In this document: in pieces, positions 48,484 through 59,093 of the stretch
How positions within the stretch are numbered: position 1 is the first letter of the stretch
How the letters are laid out: the number at the start of each line of letters is the position of its first letter
NCBI GenBank assembly: GCA_021234155.1
Contig: JAJEKV010000098.1
Coordinates: 1,619,248-1,683,247, forward strand
Length of the DNA: 64,000 bases
Reading direction: 5' to 3'
Source: Isoetes taiwanensis
Taxonomy: Eukaryota; Streptophyta; Lycopodiopsida; Isoetales; Isoetaceae
Program-made: the position numbers and the translations under genes
The notes under the pieces: generated by a model
Seen by the model: the letters and a program-made list of their open reading frames with translations, nothing else
Told to the model about the DNA's origin: nothing
The model's database searches: none

Positions 48484-50203
48484 TTAGTTCATAATATTGT
48501 CCTTCAATGACACTAGTGCCGGTGAGTATTCATTTCCATAGTCATCAATTGAATCTTCTTCCAATGCATGCTTTTCCCTTGGTGCACATGAGAACATAGT
48601 ATGAAACACCTTCCACATTGTTCTTTTGCCGCAAAGACACAAATACATCTCGAAAACATCGATTGTCATCTAAAACGTGCCGTCCTACGCGATACAAAAC
48701 ATCCACATCATTTTCAGCAACACAAGAGGCAATATGATCCATGGGCTCCAAAACTTTTAGAGACCATTCTCCACAATGTTTAATGTTCTCACAATTCCAA
48801 CCAATTGAAGTTAATGCAAGCATCACAAAAGCACGAGAGTGGAATGCATATAGCAACTTTGTTGGATCTGCTGGGTTTATAGTTGACACGTAATGTATCT
48901 AGCCGTGGAGTACCGTAAAGTCTTGCAATTGAATGCTTGCTGCCTGTTCACATCACATTTTTCCAACCTCCCAAACACCCTTTCACAATCCGATTCCTTG
49001 CTCTAAAACCGCCTGGCGCCGCCAGACTAATCAGCGGCATGCCATTTTGTTTACTCTGCCGCTCTCAAGCCACAACTTTGCTATACCGGCCTCGCCATCA
49101 TGTGTGCCTTCCCATGGCGAGGATCCAAAGAAATTCCATATCACTGAATTTTATTTTCAACATGGTATCTCACGATTCTATACCATGCGCGGCAGATTTG
49201 AATTGAGATGCACAACCATCCGAAACCCACACATAATGAAGGTTTATGTGTCCACCTCCATTATTCTTAAGGCACCCCAAATGTAATTTAAAACCATGTT
49301 GCACAAAATGAGTGTCATGCTTCAATCATCTGAAACATAGAAATGAGCATTTTTTTTTTTTTAAATACCTTCTATTTTCATCATTGAAATATGGACCAAA
49401 AATACTAATTTGATCTGTGGATTCCAATGCTCGGATTGCACTTACGCCCTCGGTTTCAATGTGTAGTTTTCGCAAAGTCAACAACGCAGAAACACACTAT
49501 TATCAGGGAGTTTCTCAACACATCTTTTAAACTGTTTTGCTCACCCGATTGTCAGGCCCAAGTTATGATCTGCCAAACTTAGCAAGTTGATTTTTCATGT
49601 TCTTTAACAAAGCAGATCTTTGTCATTACGATCAACTAATCTAAGCCTTTCGGATGTACCTTTTGGATGGCTCATTGACATATGCATATACTTGCCGTCC
49701 ACACCGAATTCCATCTTCCTCGTTTGGACACGATGTCTAATTTCTTCACTCCACATTCATCACATTAGCCCTTTGATGCATTTTAGTTTTATGCCATTCA
49801 TCCGTCACATATTTCACCAAACCCATTGACCTCCACAAGATACTAACATTATCAAGTCTTCTTGTTTTGCTTGACATACTCCATTGTTTTGTCGGGATAC
49901 TGTACACCGGCAGTTGCAAGTGCAATTAACATGTAGGGATCTCCTCATATCATTGAAGGCCTTTCTGCACAGATCTGCTTGCTCATGTTTGACACAACAA
50001 CATGTGTTTCTCTCCTTCAACTTCCTTTTTATACAATCAGGTTTTGATATCCGAACCGTCGAAGGCTTATTTTTGGTATCAGGATTTTGATATACAAAAC
50101 TCATGATAAAACTCGGTTGCAATAACAAAAGCATTAAAGACCATGTTAGCAAAATGATGTGAAACCAGATGCCAAAAGAGTATTGAACTATACTATTGTA
50201 CAA
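48484..50203 (-). pseudogene. Unrecognised decayed multi-part gene, Cys-rich
   Basis: Minus-strand segments look like former exons. One (50100-49820) contains RNTCCCVKHEQADLCRKAFN-like text followed by a CTCNCRC cluster and ends KQEDLIMLVSC. Another (48889-48545) contains ADPTKLLYAFHSRAF and SVAENDV-like text, and a final piece runs to 48484. The Cys/His pattern suggests a zinc-binding transposase-type protein, but I cannot name the family. Segments between are broken. Confidence 0.35.
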
Positions 50204-50360
50204 TTAATGTATGTTCTATGTACATAAAATGTCCATCCAACGGTTAATCGATACATTCGCGTACATCTAATGTACATCTAATGTACATCGGTACATCTAA
50301 TGTACGACCAACGGTTCCAGCAACATCCAATGTACATCCAATGTACATCTAATTAATGTT
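50190..50360. repeat. GTACATCTAAT tandem-like cluster
   Basis: Units such as GTACATCTAAT and GTACATCCAAT repeat about eight times, with an isolated copy further on near 50530. It is the third large TGTACA cluster in the window. Confidence 0.8.
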
Positions 50361-50683
50361 CCAATATTAGTACTTCACATTAATGTTACAATATTAGTAC
50401 AACTAATGTGTACATATGTCCGATTTGTTTGGCTTCATGCGAAAAGTACACTAAAATGCAAAAATGATGTAATTTTGATATTCAAGTACATGTAAAATCT
50501 CATTTGCATGGACATGTAAGTGTTAATGGATGTACATCTAAAAAGTACCTAATAGCACATCCTTTAAGATTTACGCTACTATGTAAACAATGTATAAATG
50601 TAAACAATGTAAAATCTGATACATTTCATGAAAACCATGTGTATTCATTAACGTGGGTCCTTTCGAACTAGAACTAGAATGTA

Positions 50684-50689
<6 letters not shown>

Positions 50690-50738
<49 letters not shown>
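50690..50738. repeat. (TA)n microsatellite
   Basis: An uninterrupted alternating TA tract of about 48 bp. Confidence 0.98.
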
Positions 50739-50739
<1 letters not shown>

Positions 50740-50769
50740 AGTGTTTGTAATATGAGGGATTTGATAAAG

Positions 50770-51670
50770 CCCAAAGATTCTATGAAGATTCTCTAAAATT
50801 CTATCAAGATTCCCTTAGATTCTCAAAACTTTTAGGAAGATTCCCTAGATTCCCCAAAGATTCTCTTGAGATTCTTAGATTCTCCTAGATTTCCAAAGGT
50901 TTTCTTAGATTCTTAATGTTCTACAAAGATTCCCCTAGATTCTTAAGATTCTATGGAGATTCCCTAGATTTTATTAAGATTCCCAAAAGATTCTCTAAAG
51001 ATACCCCTAGATTCCAAAAAAATATTAAACATTCTTCTAGATTCTCCAAGATTCTATCAAGATTCTCCTAGATTCTCAGATATTTCATTAAGATTCCCAT
51101 TGATTCTTTAAAGATTTTATGAAGATTCCTTTAGATTCTTATAGACTCCCAAAGATTCATTCGAGACTCCCTAAGATTCTCTAAAAGATTCCCCGAGATT
51201 CCAAAAAAGAATACCCAAGATTCCTCTAGATTCTCCAAGATTTGTATCAAGATTCTCCCAGATTCTCTAAGATTCCATTAAGATTCTTCTAGGTTCTTAA
51301 AGATTTTATCAAGATTCCCTTAGATTCCCAAAGAAGCGCTTGAGATTCCTATAGATTCTCTTGAGATTCATCTAGTTCCCATAGATTCTATGAAGATTCC
51401 CTAGACTCCCCCAAGATTCCATCAAGTTTCCTCTCCAAAAGGTTCTTAAAGATTTTATCAGGATTCTATTAGATTCTTTTACATTCTCAAAGATGCTCTC
51501 TTGAGATTCCCATAGATTCTCTGAGATTCCCATAGATTCTCTAAGATTCCCATGATATTCCCTCGATTCCCTAAGATCCTATAAAAGATTCTCCTAGATT
51601 CCCTCAACTTACCATAGATTCCTTGAAACTCAGCGTTCCAAAAGATTCTTAATGTTCGATCATGTTGGCT
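50770..51670. repeat. AGATTCCC/TAGATTCT minisatellite, about 0.9 kb
   Basis: Irregular units of about 11-25 bp built from AGATTC(T/C)C and CCTAGATTCT fill the tract. The order of units is variable and there is no fixed longer period. Frames here are artefacts. Confidence 0.9.
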
Positions 51671-52243
51671 CCAACTGCGACAAAATAGTGTCAAAGGACC
51701 ACTCATTGGAAAGCTCTCGTAAATGAGAGGAATCTAGTGGCATGGGCCCCATCTTCATCCAGACCCCTCTACCACAAGCTACGTTTGCTTTTAAAGGCTA
51801 TTAAATTTAAAAGGAAGCTTCCTAGAATGTGCAATAATAAATGCTTTGCCACCTCATTACATTTTTTTATTAATGAGGATGCCACCTCACCTCCTTTAAA
51901 AAAAAAAAACTAATTTAATATTAAAAGTTAATGGCTAGGATTGATGCTCACCTTTTGATCCTAACGGTTAAAATTTGCCACACCAAATTCACTTTTTGGC
52001 ACCTTCTTGCACCTTCCTTATATAGAAATCAAGGGCTGGGATTTCGCCTTCCCTTTTGATCCAACGGTTCGCGAGATGGGGTGCATGCCCCATGCATCAG
52101 ACATCATGCATGCCCCATCAAAATCCAGGGCTTAAGCTTCACGCCCACCTCACCAACTTTTTTTATCCAAGGGCCAAGATCAAAACTTTTATATCCGATA
52201 TGCCATTTTGTAACTACCCCCATGAGTTTCTATATACATATTA

Positions 52244-52245
<2 letters not shown>
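51671..52245. other. Noncoding gap
   Basis: No gene. The text around 51840-52150 has repeated phrases (for example GCCACCTCA, CATGCATGCCCCAT) but no clear repeat unit. Confidence 0.3.
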
Positions 52246-52298
<53 letters not shown>

Positions 52299-52300
52299 AT

Positions 52301-55064
52301 ACCACGTGTCTTCTCTTGTCATGTATTCTCTTTTATTACTATGTCTAATTACAGCAAGGTAAACACCCTAATATAGATATGGTTCATTTTCCTTGTTGCC
52401 CGAATTAAGGATGGGGCTATGTAGGTTTGGGAATACTACCATTCGAAATCGGCCCACATAAAATAGCAGATCTAGTTACTAAAATAGCCACAAGATCTTA
52501 ACCATAGTCAAATTTTACCTTGAAAAACATTAGATCTGTTGTATACTGTATTTGATCCATTAAGTGCTTATTTGGGAAGGTACTATCATTTTCTATTCTA
52601 TAAATTTAAACTATGTGTCTAATTGTCATCAATAGGGATACTTACAATAGTGTAAACACCCTAATATAGAGTTGGTTCACCTTCCTTTTTGCCTTAGAAA
52701 CTTACTGGCTGGGAATACTAACTTGGAAGATGCAAATTATCGTATATCATTAACTAGTGATAGCACATAATGTAGTTATCTCTTGTATGACTATTATATT
52801 GTTAGTGGGTCAAACATCTCAAGAGTATAGTAAATAAGTGCCCTTTGGTTGATCTATTGTGAATACATGGACATATATCTTAATAAATAAAATTGGCTTT
52901 AGGTAATAATTGTATGAAATGGGATAAAACTTGAGGTCTAATGTTACCTATGGTATCAGGTAAGCTAAACATAAGGTGGTTTGAACCATAGATACGATTT
53001 AATATTGAGTTTGTTTCTTAAAAGTGATACCATAGTGAAATCTGACATATGGTATAGTTGTATAGGGAATATTTCGTGCAAATGTAGGTAATTACAGGTA
53101 AAATTAGGTCTAAACCCTAAATATCGTCGATTGTAGGTACTACTACCACGATGGTCATTGCGGCTAGTGCAAATCCCACGGCCAAGGCAAACATTTGGAA
53201 TCTTACGACATATAGTTGTATAATCCACATTACGGTTATGATTGTGAATCAAGGGTTACATTATTTGCATGCAAATCAATGGATAAGAGGCAATGTAATA
53301 TTATAAGGCCAATGGTTTGGGTTAAGACTCGAGATCAGCTAAGCATCATGTTTTAAGATTATATATTTACTTAATACTTACGATAATCATGGTTAACATT
53401 TGTATAAATATAATAGTTCCGTGGCTTGTATCTCTTAGTGTTTGCAAATATGGCGGCGGGGAAGGTTCAGGAACAAGGGACATACGAGGAAACAAGCTCA
53501 TTGAGCTACTCGGAAGTCCGGAATCGAAGCATCCTAACCCTCACCCCACCAAAGCTCAAGCGCTTGAGCTTTGTAGAATACATAGGATTGATCCCAATAA
53601 AAAGTCTTTGGTACCAGCATTACAAGGTTTATCCTCGCTCTTAATTGTGCAAATGCCCTCAAAGCAAGGGAAAATGGGGGACAAAAAATGTTGAAAATGT
53701 TGAAGTTGTTGGGACTCCATTAATGAAGACTTGAAGTTTTCGATGACGACCCTCTGACTTAATGGGGTTGATTTATAAGCCCTTGTGTTTATTGATTTTG
53801 AAGAACTAGCATCAATTTATGGCATCAATATTGTAAGTAGTCTAGAATCTTAACCGGTTTAGGATTTCAAGGTCTTGCTCTATTTGATCTAATTTGCAAA
53901 GTCATAAATAACCATATATGATTTTCTCTGTTTGCATTAGGACATATAATAGATTTCAGCTATGTAGATCTGTATATACTGGTTCTGTTGTAATATTAAA
54001 GTTGGTAAGCATGGAATTAAGGATGGAATATATTCTATGTAGGTTATTAATACTAGGGGCATAGCTAATAAGATCAACATGGTTGTGATTTGTTTTATCA
54101 AAGTTGTGGACATGGTGCGTACCATTGGATTTAAGCGTGATTTATTAGAGATGAAATAGCATATTTTCTTGGTTATTAGTAAATTTTTAGCAGTTCTAGT
54201 CACTTAAATAACCACATAGATCTTAACCATAGTCAAATTTTACCTTGAAAAACATTAGATCACGTTGTATTTGCATTGGATCCATTTAGTGCCTATCGGT
54301 AGGTACCATCATTTTTTACGTAAATTTAAACTATGTTCCTAATATGTCTGTCATTTCATATATCTTGGCAAAGATTAGCATTCTGATGTAGTCTTGTGCT
54401 AAAATCACGGTTGTGTAAGGTATTTGATCATGTTGATCCCTTGGAAATCTGAAATAATTTTCTGTATTGGTTATTTATGGGTAAAGGGCTGAAAATGCCA
54501 AGTGTGTTTATTGCTTACCTGCTAGTCAATTTCAGAATTACCCAGTAGGCTAATCTCTGATTTGTTTGACTGCAGGTAACCAAACACACTTCTCCCATGC
54601 ATTTGCATTTGAGTGTGGTTGAGACTTGTCTTGAAGACTGAAGATCTTTTAATTTTGACATTATATTGTAACTTGTTGTATTTGCCAAAGAAACAAAAGG
54701 TAAATCTCTTTACTATTTAAGGTCATTCTGTCTTGCAACGATTGGGAGCATTATGGACCACTACTTTTGTAAGGTTGTATGATTTCTTATGAATAACTTT
54801 TCATGGATCTTTTTATATCCCTGATTTATCGATGTACTTGCTCATTTAATTTTTCCTTCTTTTTGGTTTTAATCAAGTTTAAAGCATTATTCTACTATCT
54901 TTTTTTCATTAGCTTTCATTAGCTTTAATTTTTTCTAGAACTGGTCAATGAAATTCGAGGTCTCTTTAAGCCTCCCCGTTAGGGGTCAGATAAGTCCATT
55001 AATCTTTTAAGGTTAATTGGATGTCTTTTCTAATTAGAGGATTAGTTTAGGCTAGGCTATATAT
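52301..55064 (+). repeat. Direct repeat 1 (pseudo-LTR) of the Penelope-like element
   Basis: Starts ACCACGTGTCTTCTC directly after a (TA)n tract and ends at GGCTAGGCTATATAT. Collinear with 59091-61848. It differs from repeat 2 mainly between about 52400 and 54330, where small replacements cluster at sites that are CTG or CAG in repeat 2. From about 54330 to the end the two are nearly identical. Confidence 0.95.
53449..53780 (+). pseudogene. Broken copy of the small AT-hook/SAP-like frame in repeat 1
   Basis: Collinear with the intact 111-codon frame at 60226-60561 but shifted between frames several times, so no protein of that length can be made. Most differences from the intact copy fall at CAG or CTG trinucleotides. 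Confidence 0.85.
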
Positions 55065-55182
55065 TACACCACTTCTGGTCACCAGTATAACTGGTGTGGG
55101 CTTAAGGAGACTCTCGAATTAAGTAATTTAAATGTATACATAAATGTTATGTCTTTTACTAACTGTTGTACCTTATTTTTAG

Positions 55183-58100
55183 GAAGGGAATTCTCTCCCA
55201 AGCAATCAACATACAAGCTTTCAAAATCAGCTGGGTAATCGTCCAGGATGGTATCCAGAACTCAAACAGTTTGGTTATGAAGCTGCTGGCATTGTGGCCC
55301 CGAATAAAGCTGTGCAAACAATCTTGGGATGCATTGTTCAAAAAAGCCTGCATGGGGTATTTATCTTCAATGAAAGTGCGCTGATTGATGGTGATATTTC
55401 TGTCATACTGTTTATGGGATTTGATAATATGTTGGAAATGGTTAGTAGCTTCAAGTTTGCAGATTTTGAGCAGTGTAAAAGAATCATTGAGGAAGCATAT
55501 ATAAAGTTACCTGCTGAACATATTGCTGCTGATAGCAAAGACCTCACTGATCTGCTTGCCTTTATTAAAGGTCTCACTAACCTTGAAAGCAGGAACTCCT
55601 TAAAAATCTCCTTTCCTCCCAATGATAAAGCTGTAAGCAAGGCCAAGAAGGATGATCCTAAAACTGATACCTTGAATAACTGTCTCTTTGACATTGATAT
55701 GATTCCTGAAGATAACTTGGTGAATGAGGCAGATGCTGAACCAGTTACTGATGTGGAAACTTTGGAAGAGAAAACAAGAAAGGAGCTACTGAGGTATAAT
55801 ATTAAAGAACTCAATCTCTTTAATTGTGGAGCCTTTCCTATTATGTCCAGCAGGAATGTAGAAATCCATGGAGAACAGTTTAAGCAAACTTTATGGAATA
55901 GCAGAAATTTAGGTGTTCTTGCTCCTATTAGCAAGAATTCATTGATCAAAATGGCACGCCTTGAAGCTAACGAAGTCTCTAAGGCTGAGATTGATGCTCT
56001 CAACTTTGTCAAACATATTAGAAGGATTGATTATGATTTCCCCTTTGACTTGGATTTTCTGGGCAGAACTTGTGATATTGGCACAGGTTACTTCATAGGG
56101 CAAAAGGGGCATATGGCCAAAACTGATGAGAGAAGAATTGACTTCTACTTAAAGAGGATATGGAGAACATATTGCCCTTTTGTTAAGTGCAATTGTGACA
56201 AATTGACTGATAGGAAATGTCCTGATAATATTACATGGGTGGATCAGCTTTTTTGGCATATGTTGAACAATCTGGAGGTTATTTGGCCTGATAAATCTGT
56301 GGCATATAGATTTGCTGAATTTTGTGCATTTCTGTCCTCTGATAGAATCAGAACAGTGGTACTGGATTATATTGGTTACCTTGCTGTCAGGAAAGTCATG
56401 TTTGACATGACTCACAAGTATGCTGAAAATGCCAACTGTAACTTCAAGAAAGAGTTCGGAAATTACAGAATAATTGATATCATTGAGAAGACAATCAAGC
56501 CTATCTCGTTTCTCTATGACCACCAGCATGATAACAGCAGTTATGGTTATGCTCCAACAAGTAAGAAGAGAAATCAGCCCAGCACTGCATCTGCTGTTGG
56601 GATCCTACGTCCACCTAAATTGACTGCTAGAAGTGGTAATAATTCTGTGATCCGTCCAGTACAAAAACAAGGTATCTATATATTTGTCGTTCTGATTGTG
56701 ATTTTTTGCTTGATCTGACTGATAATGCATCTGCATATCTCAAAACTTTGGCCACAGTGCCTTACTTATATTGGGATTTATCCCATCTTACTATTTATTC
56801 TTTATCTGATTGGCAATACTTTTTTCTGAAACAGCATAAAAAAAGGGTTATCATCACCAGGCCTGATGGAAGACTTCAACTGAAAGTTTTCAAGGAAAAA
56901 CAAGTAAAAAAGTTTGTCCATTTTACTTACTTCTCTAAGATAGTGGATAAAATATCTTTTAGCAGTACATTCAAAAGCGTACTTTGTCGATACTTTGGTA
57001 ATACAGGTTATGATATATGGGAAAACACTGTTTTTGGTTGGAGGTATCCACCCAATTTAAAAACTATGCTTTATAAGCCCAGGGCTAATTTTGCTGAGGC
57101 AAATTTTGTCAAATGTCCCTGCTCTAATCCAAGTTTACAGAAATACATTGACCAAAGTATTGGGCATATTAGGACCACTGATTTAAGTTTAATTCATAGT
57201 AAGGCTCTAAAAAATTGGGTTTCTCTTGGTCTTAATTATATTCCAGATCGACCATTCAATCTTGCTGAATTTAAGGATGAAATGGAAATTACTATACAGC
57301 AGTTCTTTAATGTGCATAGATTTTCCTTATTGGATGAGGATAAAGGGAGAATTGAGGAATGTATGATGGTCCTAAGAAAAGAAACAAAATGGCAGGCTAA
57401 AGCTTATATTGAGAAAAATATTGACTCTAAGAAAAAATTCCAAGTTACAGATGCAAAAGTTACACGGAATATTGAGTGGTTGATTGAGAATTTTTACATT
57501 TCAGGAATAGATAAAGCAGCTAATAATCCTTCTTTCATATGCCCTTGTCATATTAGAGATGAGGCTACCAAAAGACTTAATGATGGAGATTTTATGGCAT
57601 GCAATATGGACAGTGATCAGCTTGTCAGACAAATTGAACTAGACCTGATAAACATCATAGGGGACAATGCTTTAAGTAGCAAGGAACTGCCCTATCTTTT
57701 AGGGATTTTCAAAGCGCATAAATTAGAATATAGATGGATATCCAATGCGCATGATACAATCTTTTCAGTAGCTGCATCTATAGTCGCAGCAGGATTAAAT
57801 CACTTGCAAGAGATATGGCCTCTTATTTGTTTTGAAAAATGCAAAGCTGCAAATATGTTTATGAGGAACAGGATTAAAGCATCATGGTTTGTTACCTCAG
57901 TTTATGAGGTGGTATGTAACCTACCTACTAGAATCAATGATGTTTTCGTAGCGGACATAACTAAATGTTATGAAAACATCCCGCTTGAAGGGGATGAAGG
58001 TATTTGTCATGTTATGGAACAAGTTATTAAACTGACCTGGAATTTCAAAAGAAAAGAAAACAAGAAATATGAAATGTGGTATCGAATCAAGGATAACCTT

Positions 58101-58943
58101 GCAATTAGTATGGAATGGAAGAAAAAGGCACCAGAAAGTGATTCATGGAAAATGCTTGATATGGAACTTTTTATCAAAATGAATAATTGGCTTCTGAGCA
58201 ATTGTTATTTGAAGATGTATAATGGAATATGGAAGCAGATTCGTGGTATCCCAATGGGTTTTGCCTCAAGTCCAGGATGGTGTAATATCTACTTGGGATG
58301 GTTTGAGTTGAAATTTATTACAAACCTAATTGGCTTAGGCAAATTGCAAGAGGCTGCAGCTTTCAGTGATACATATAGGTACATGGATGATATTCTGGGA
58401 ATTAATAATCCATACATCAGGAAATGTTTGGGATTACTGCAGAATGGCAATATGGATACCAATACAGTAAGTATATACAATCTGAAGCAGCTTGGCATCA
58501 AGGATGACACTGAGTATTGCACAAAAAATAAGGAACAAGGCCTTGGAGCCAATTTTTTGAATATGAGCATCAAAATAGATGCTCCACATCTGGGCTTTTA
58601 TTCTACATGTAGATATGACAAAAGAACTAAGTTACCATTTGTAGCTTCAGGATTTATACACGCTAGCAGCTGTCGTCCATATTTAATGGCATGCAATATT
58701 ATAATATCTCAGGTTCAGCCATACCTATATGTTCATTCTAATCCAGTTGCAGCTGCATTGGATATTCTGGATCTCATTAACATATTCATATCCAAGGGTT
58801 TTAAAAGCAAGGATATTTGGCATAAAGTACTCAAAGTACTACATGAAGAAACATTTCCTGGGCTCAAATACGACATCAGCATTGTCATCTTTGAACTTAA
58901 AAAGCAAAGGTATGCTCTTTCATTATTACTGTTTTCTGACTAA
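55183..58943 (+). CDS. Penelope-like reverse transcriptase, two exons joined by an 86-bp intron
   Basis: An acceptor (TTTTTAG at 55182) opens exon A (55183-56671). A GT..AG intron (56672-56757) joins it in frame to exon B (56758-58943), giving about 1,224 codons with no stop. The region before the polymerase has CPC-type cysteines and a DKA block (IDKAANNPSF, about 57504-57535), the position of the Penelope DKG motif. Then come FKAHKLEYRWIS (about 57703-57740), motif A ADITKCYENIP (57946-57980), motif B IRGIPMGFASSPGW (58238-58280) and motif C YRYMDDILG (58374-58400). It would copy element RNA into DNA. Retained introns are a known oddity of Penelope-like elements. No C-terminal GIY-YIG is present. 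Exon A's upstream partner may be the small AT-hook/SAP-like frame in the repeat. Confidence 0.85.
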
Positions 58944-58957
58944 TATCTTAGTTGGCA

Positions 58958-58987
58958 GAGGGTCCCTTTGTAACAAAAGGGACCCTC
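58958..58987 (+). terminator. 12-bp stem-loop just after the reverse transcriptase stop
   Basis: GAGGGTCCCTTT (58958-58969) pairs perfectly with AAAGGGACCCTC (58976-58987) across a 6-base loop, starting 15 bp after the TAA. As RNA it would be a very stable hairpin at the start of the 3' UTR. Function unknown; it may protect or mark the transcript. Calling it a terminator is only by position. Confidence 0.5.
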
Positions 58988-59038
58988 CAGCCCTTTTTGT
59001 TTACATAGGGACTTAATCTGCCTTCCGGTAGGAGGAAG

Positions 59039-59090
<52 letters not shown>

Positions 59091-59093
<3 letters not shown>

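Noticed and set aside
55338-56012. 224-codon minus-strand frame opposite the reverse transcriptase exon
   Set aside because: Shadow frame with no domain, and the plus strand carries the conserved polymerase gene.
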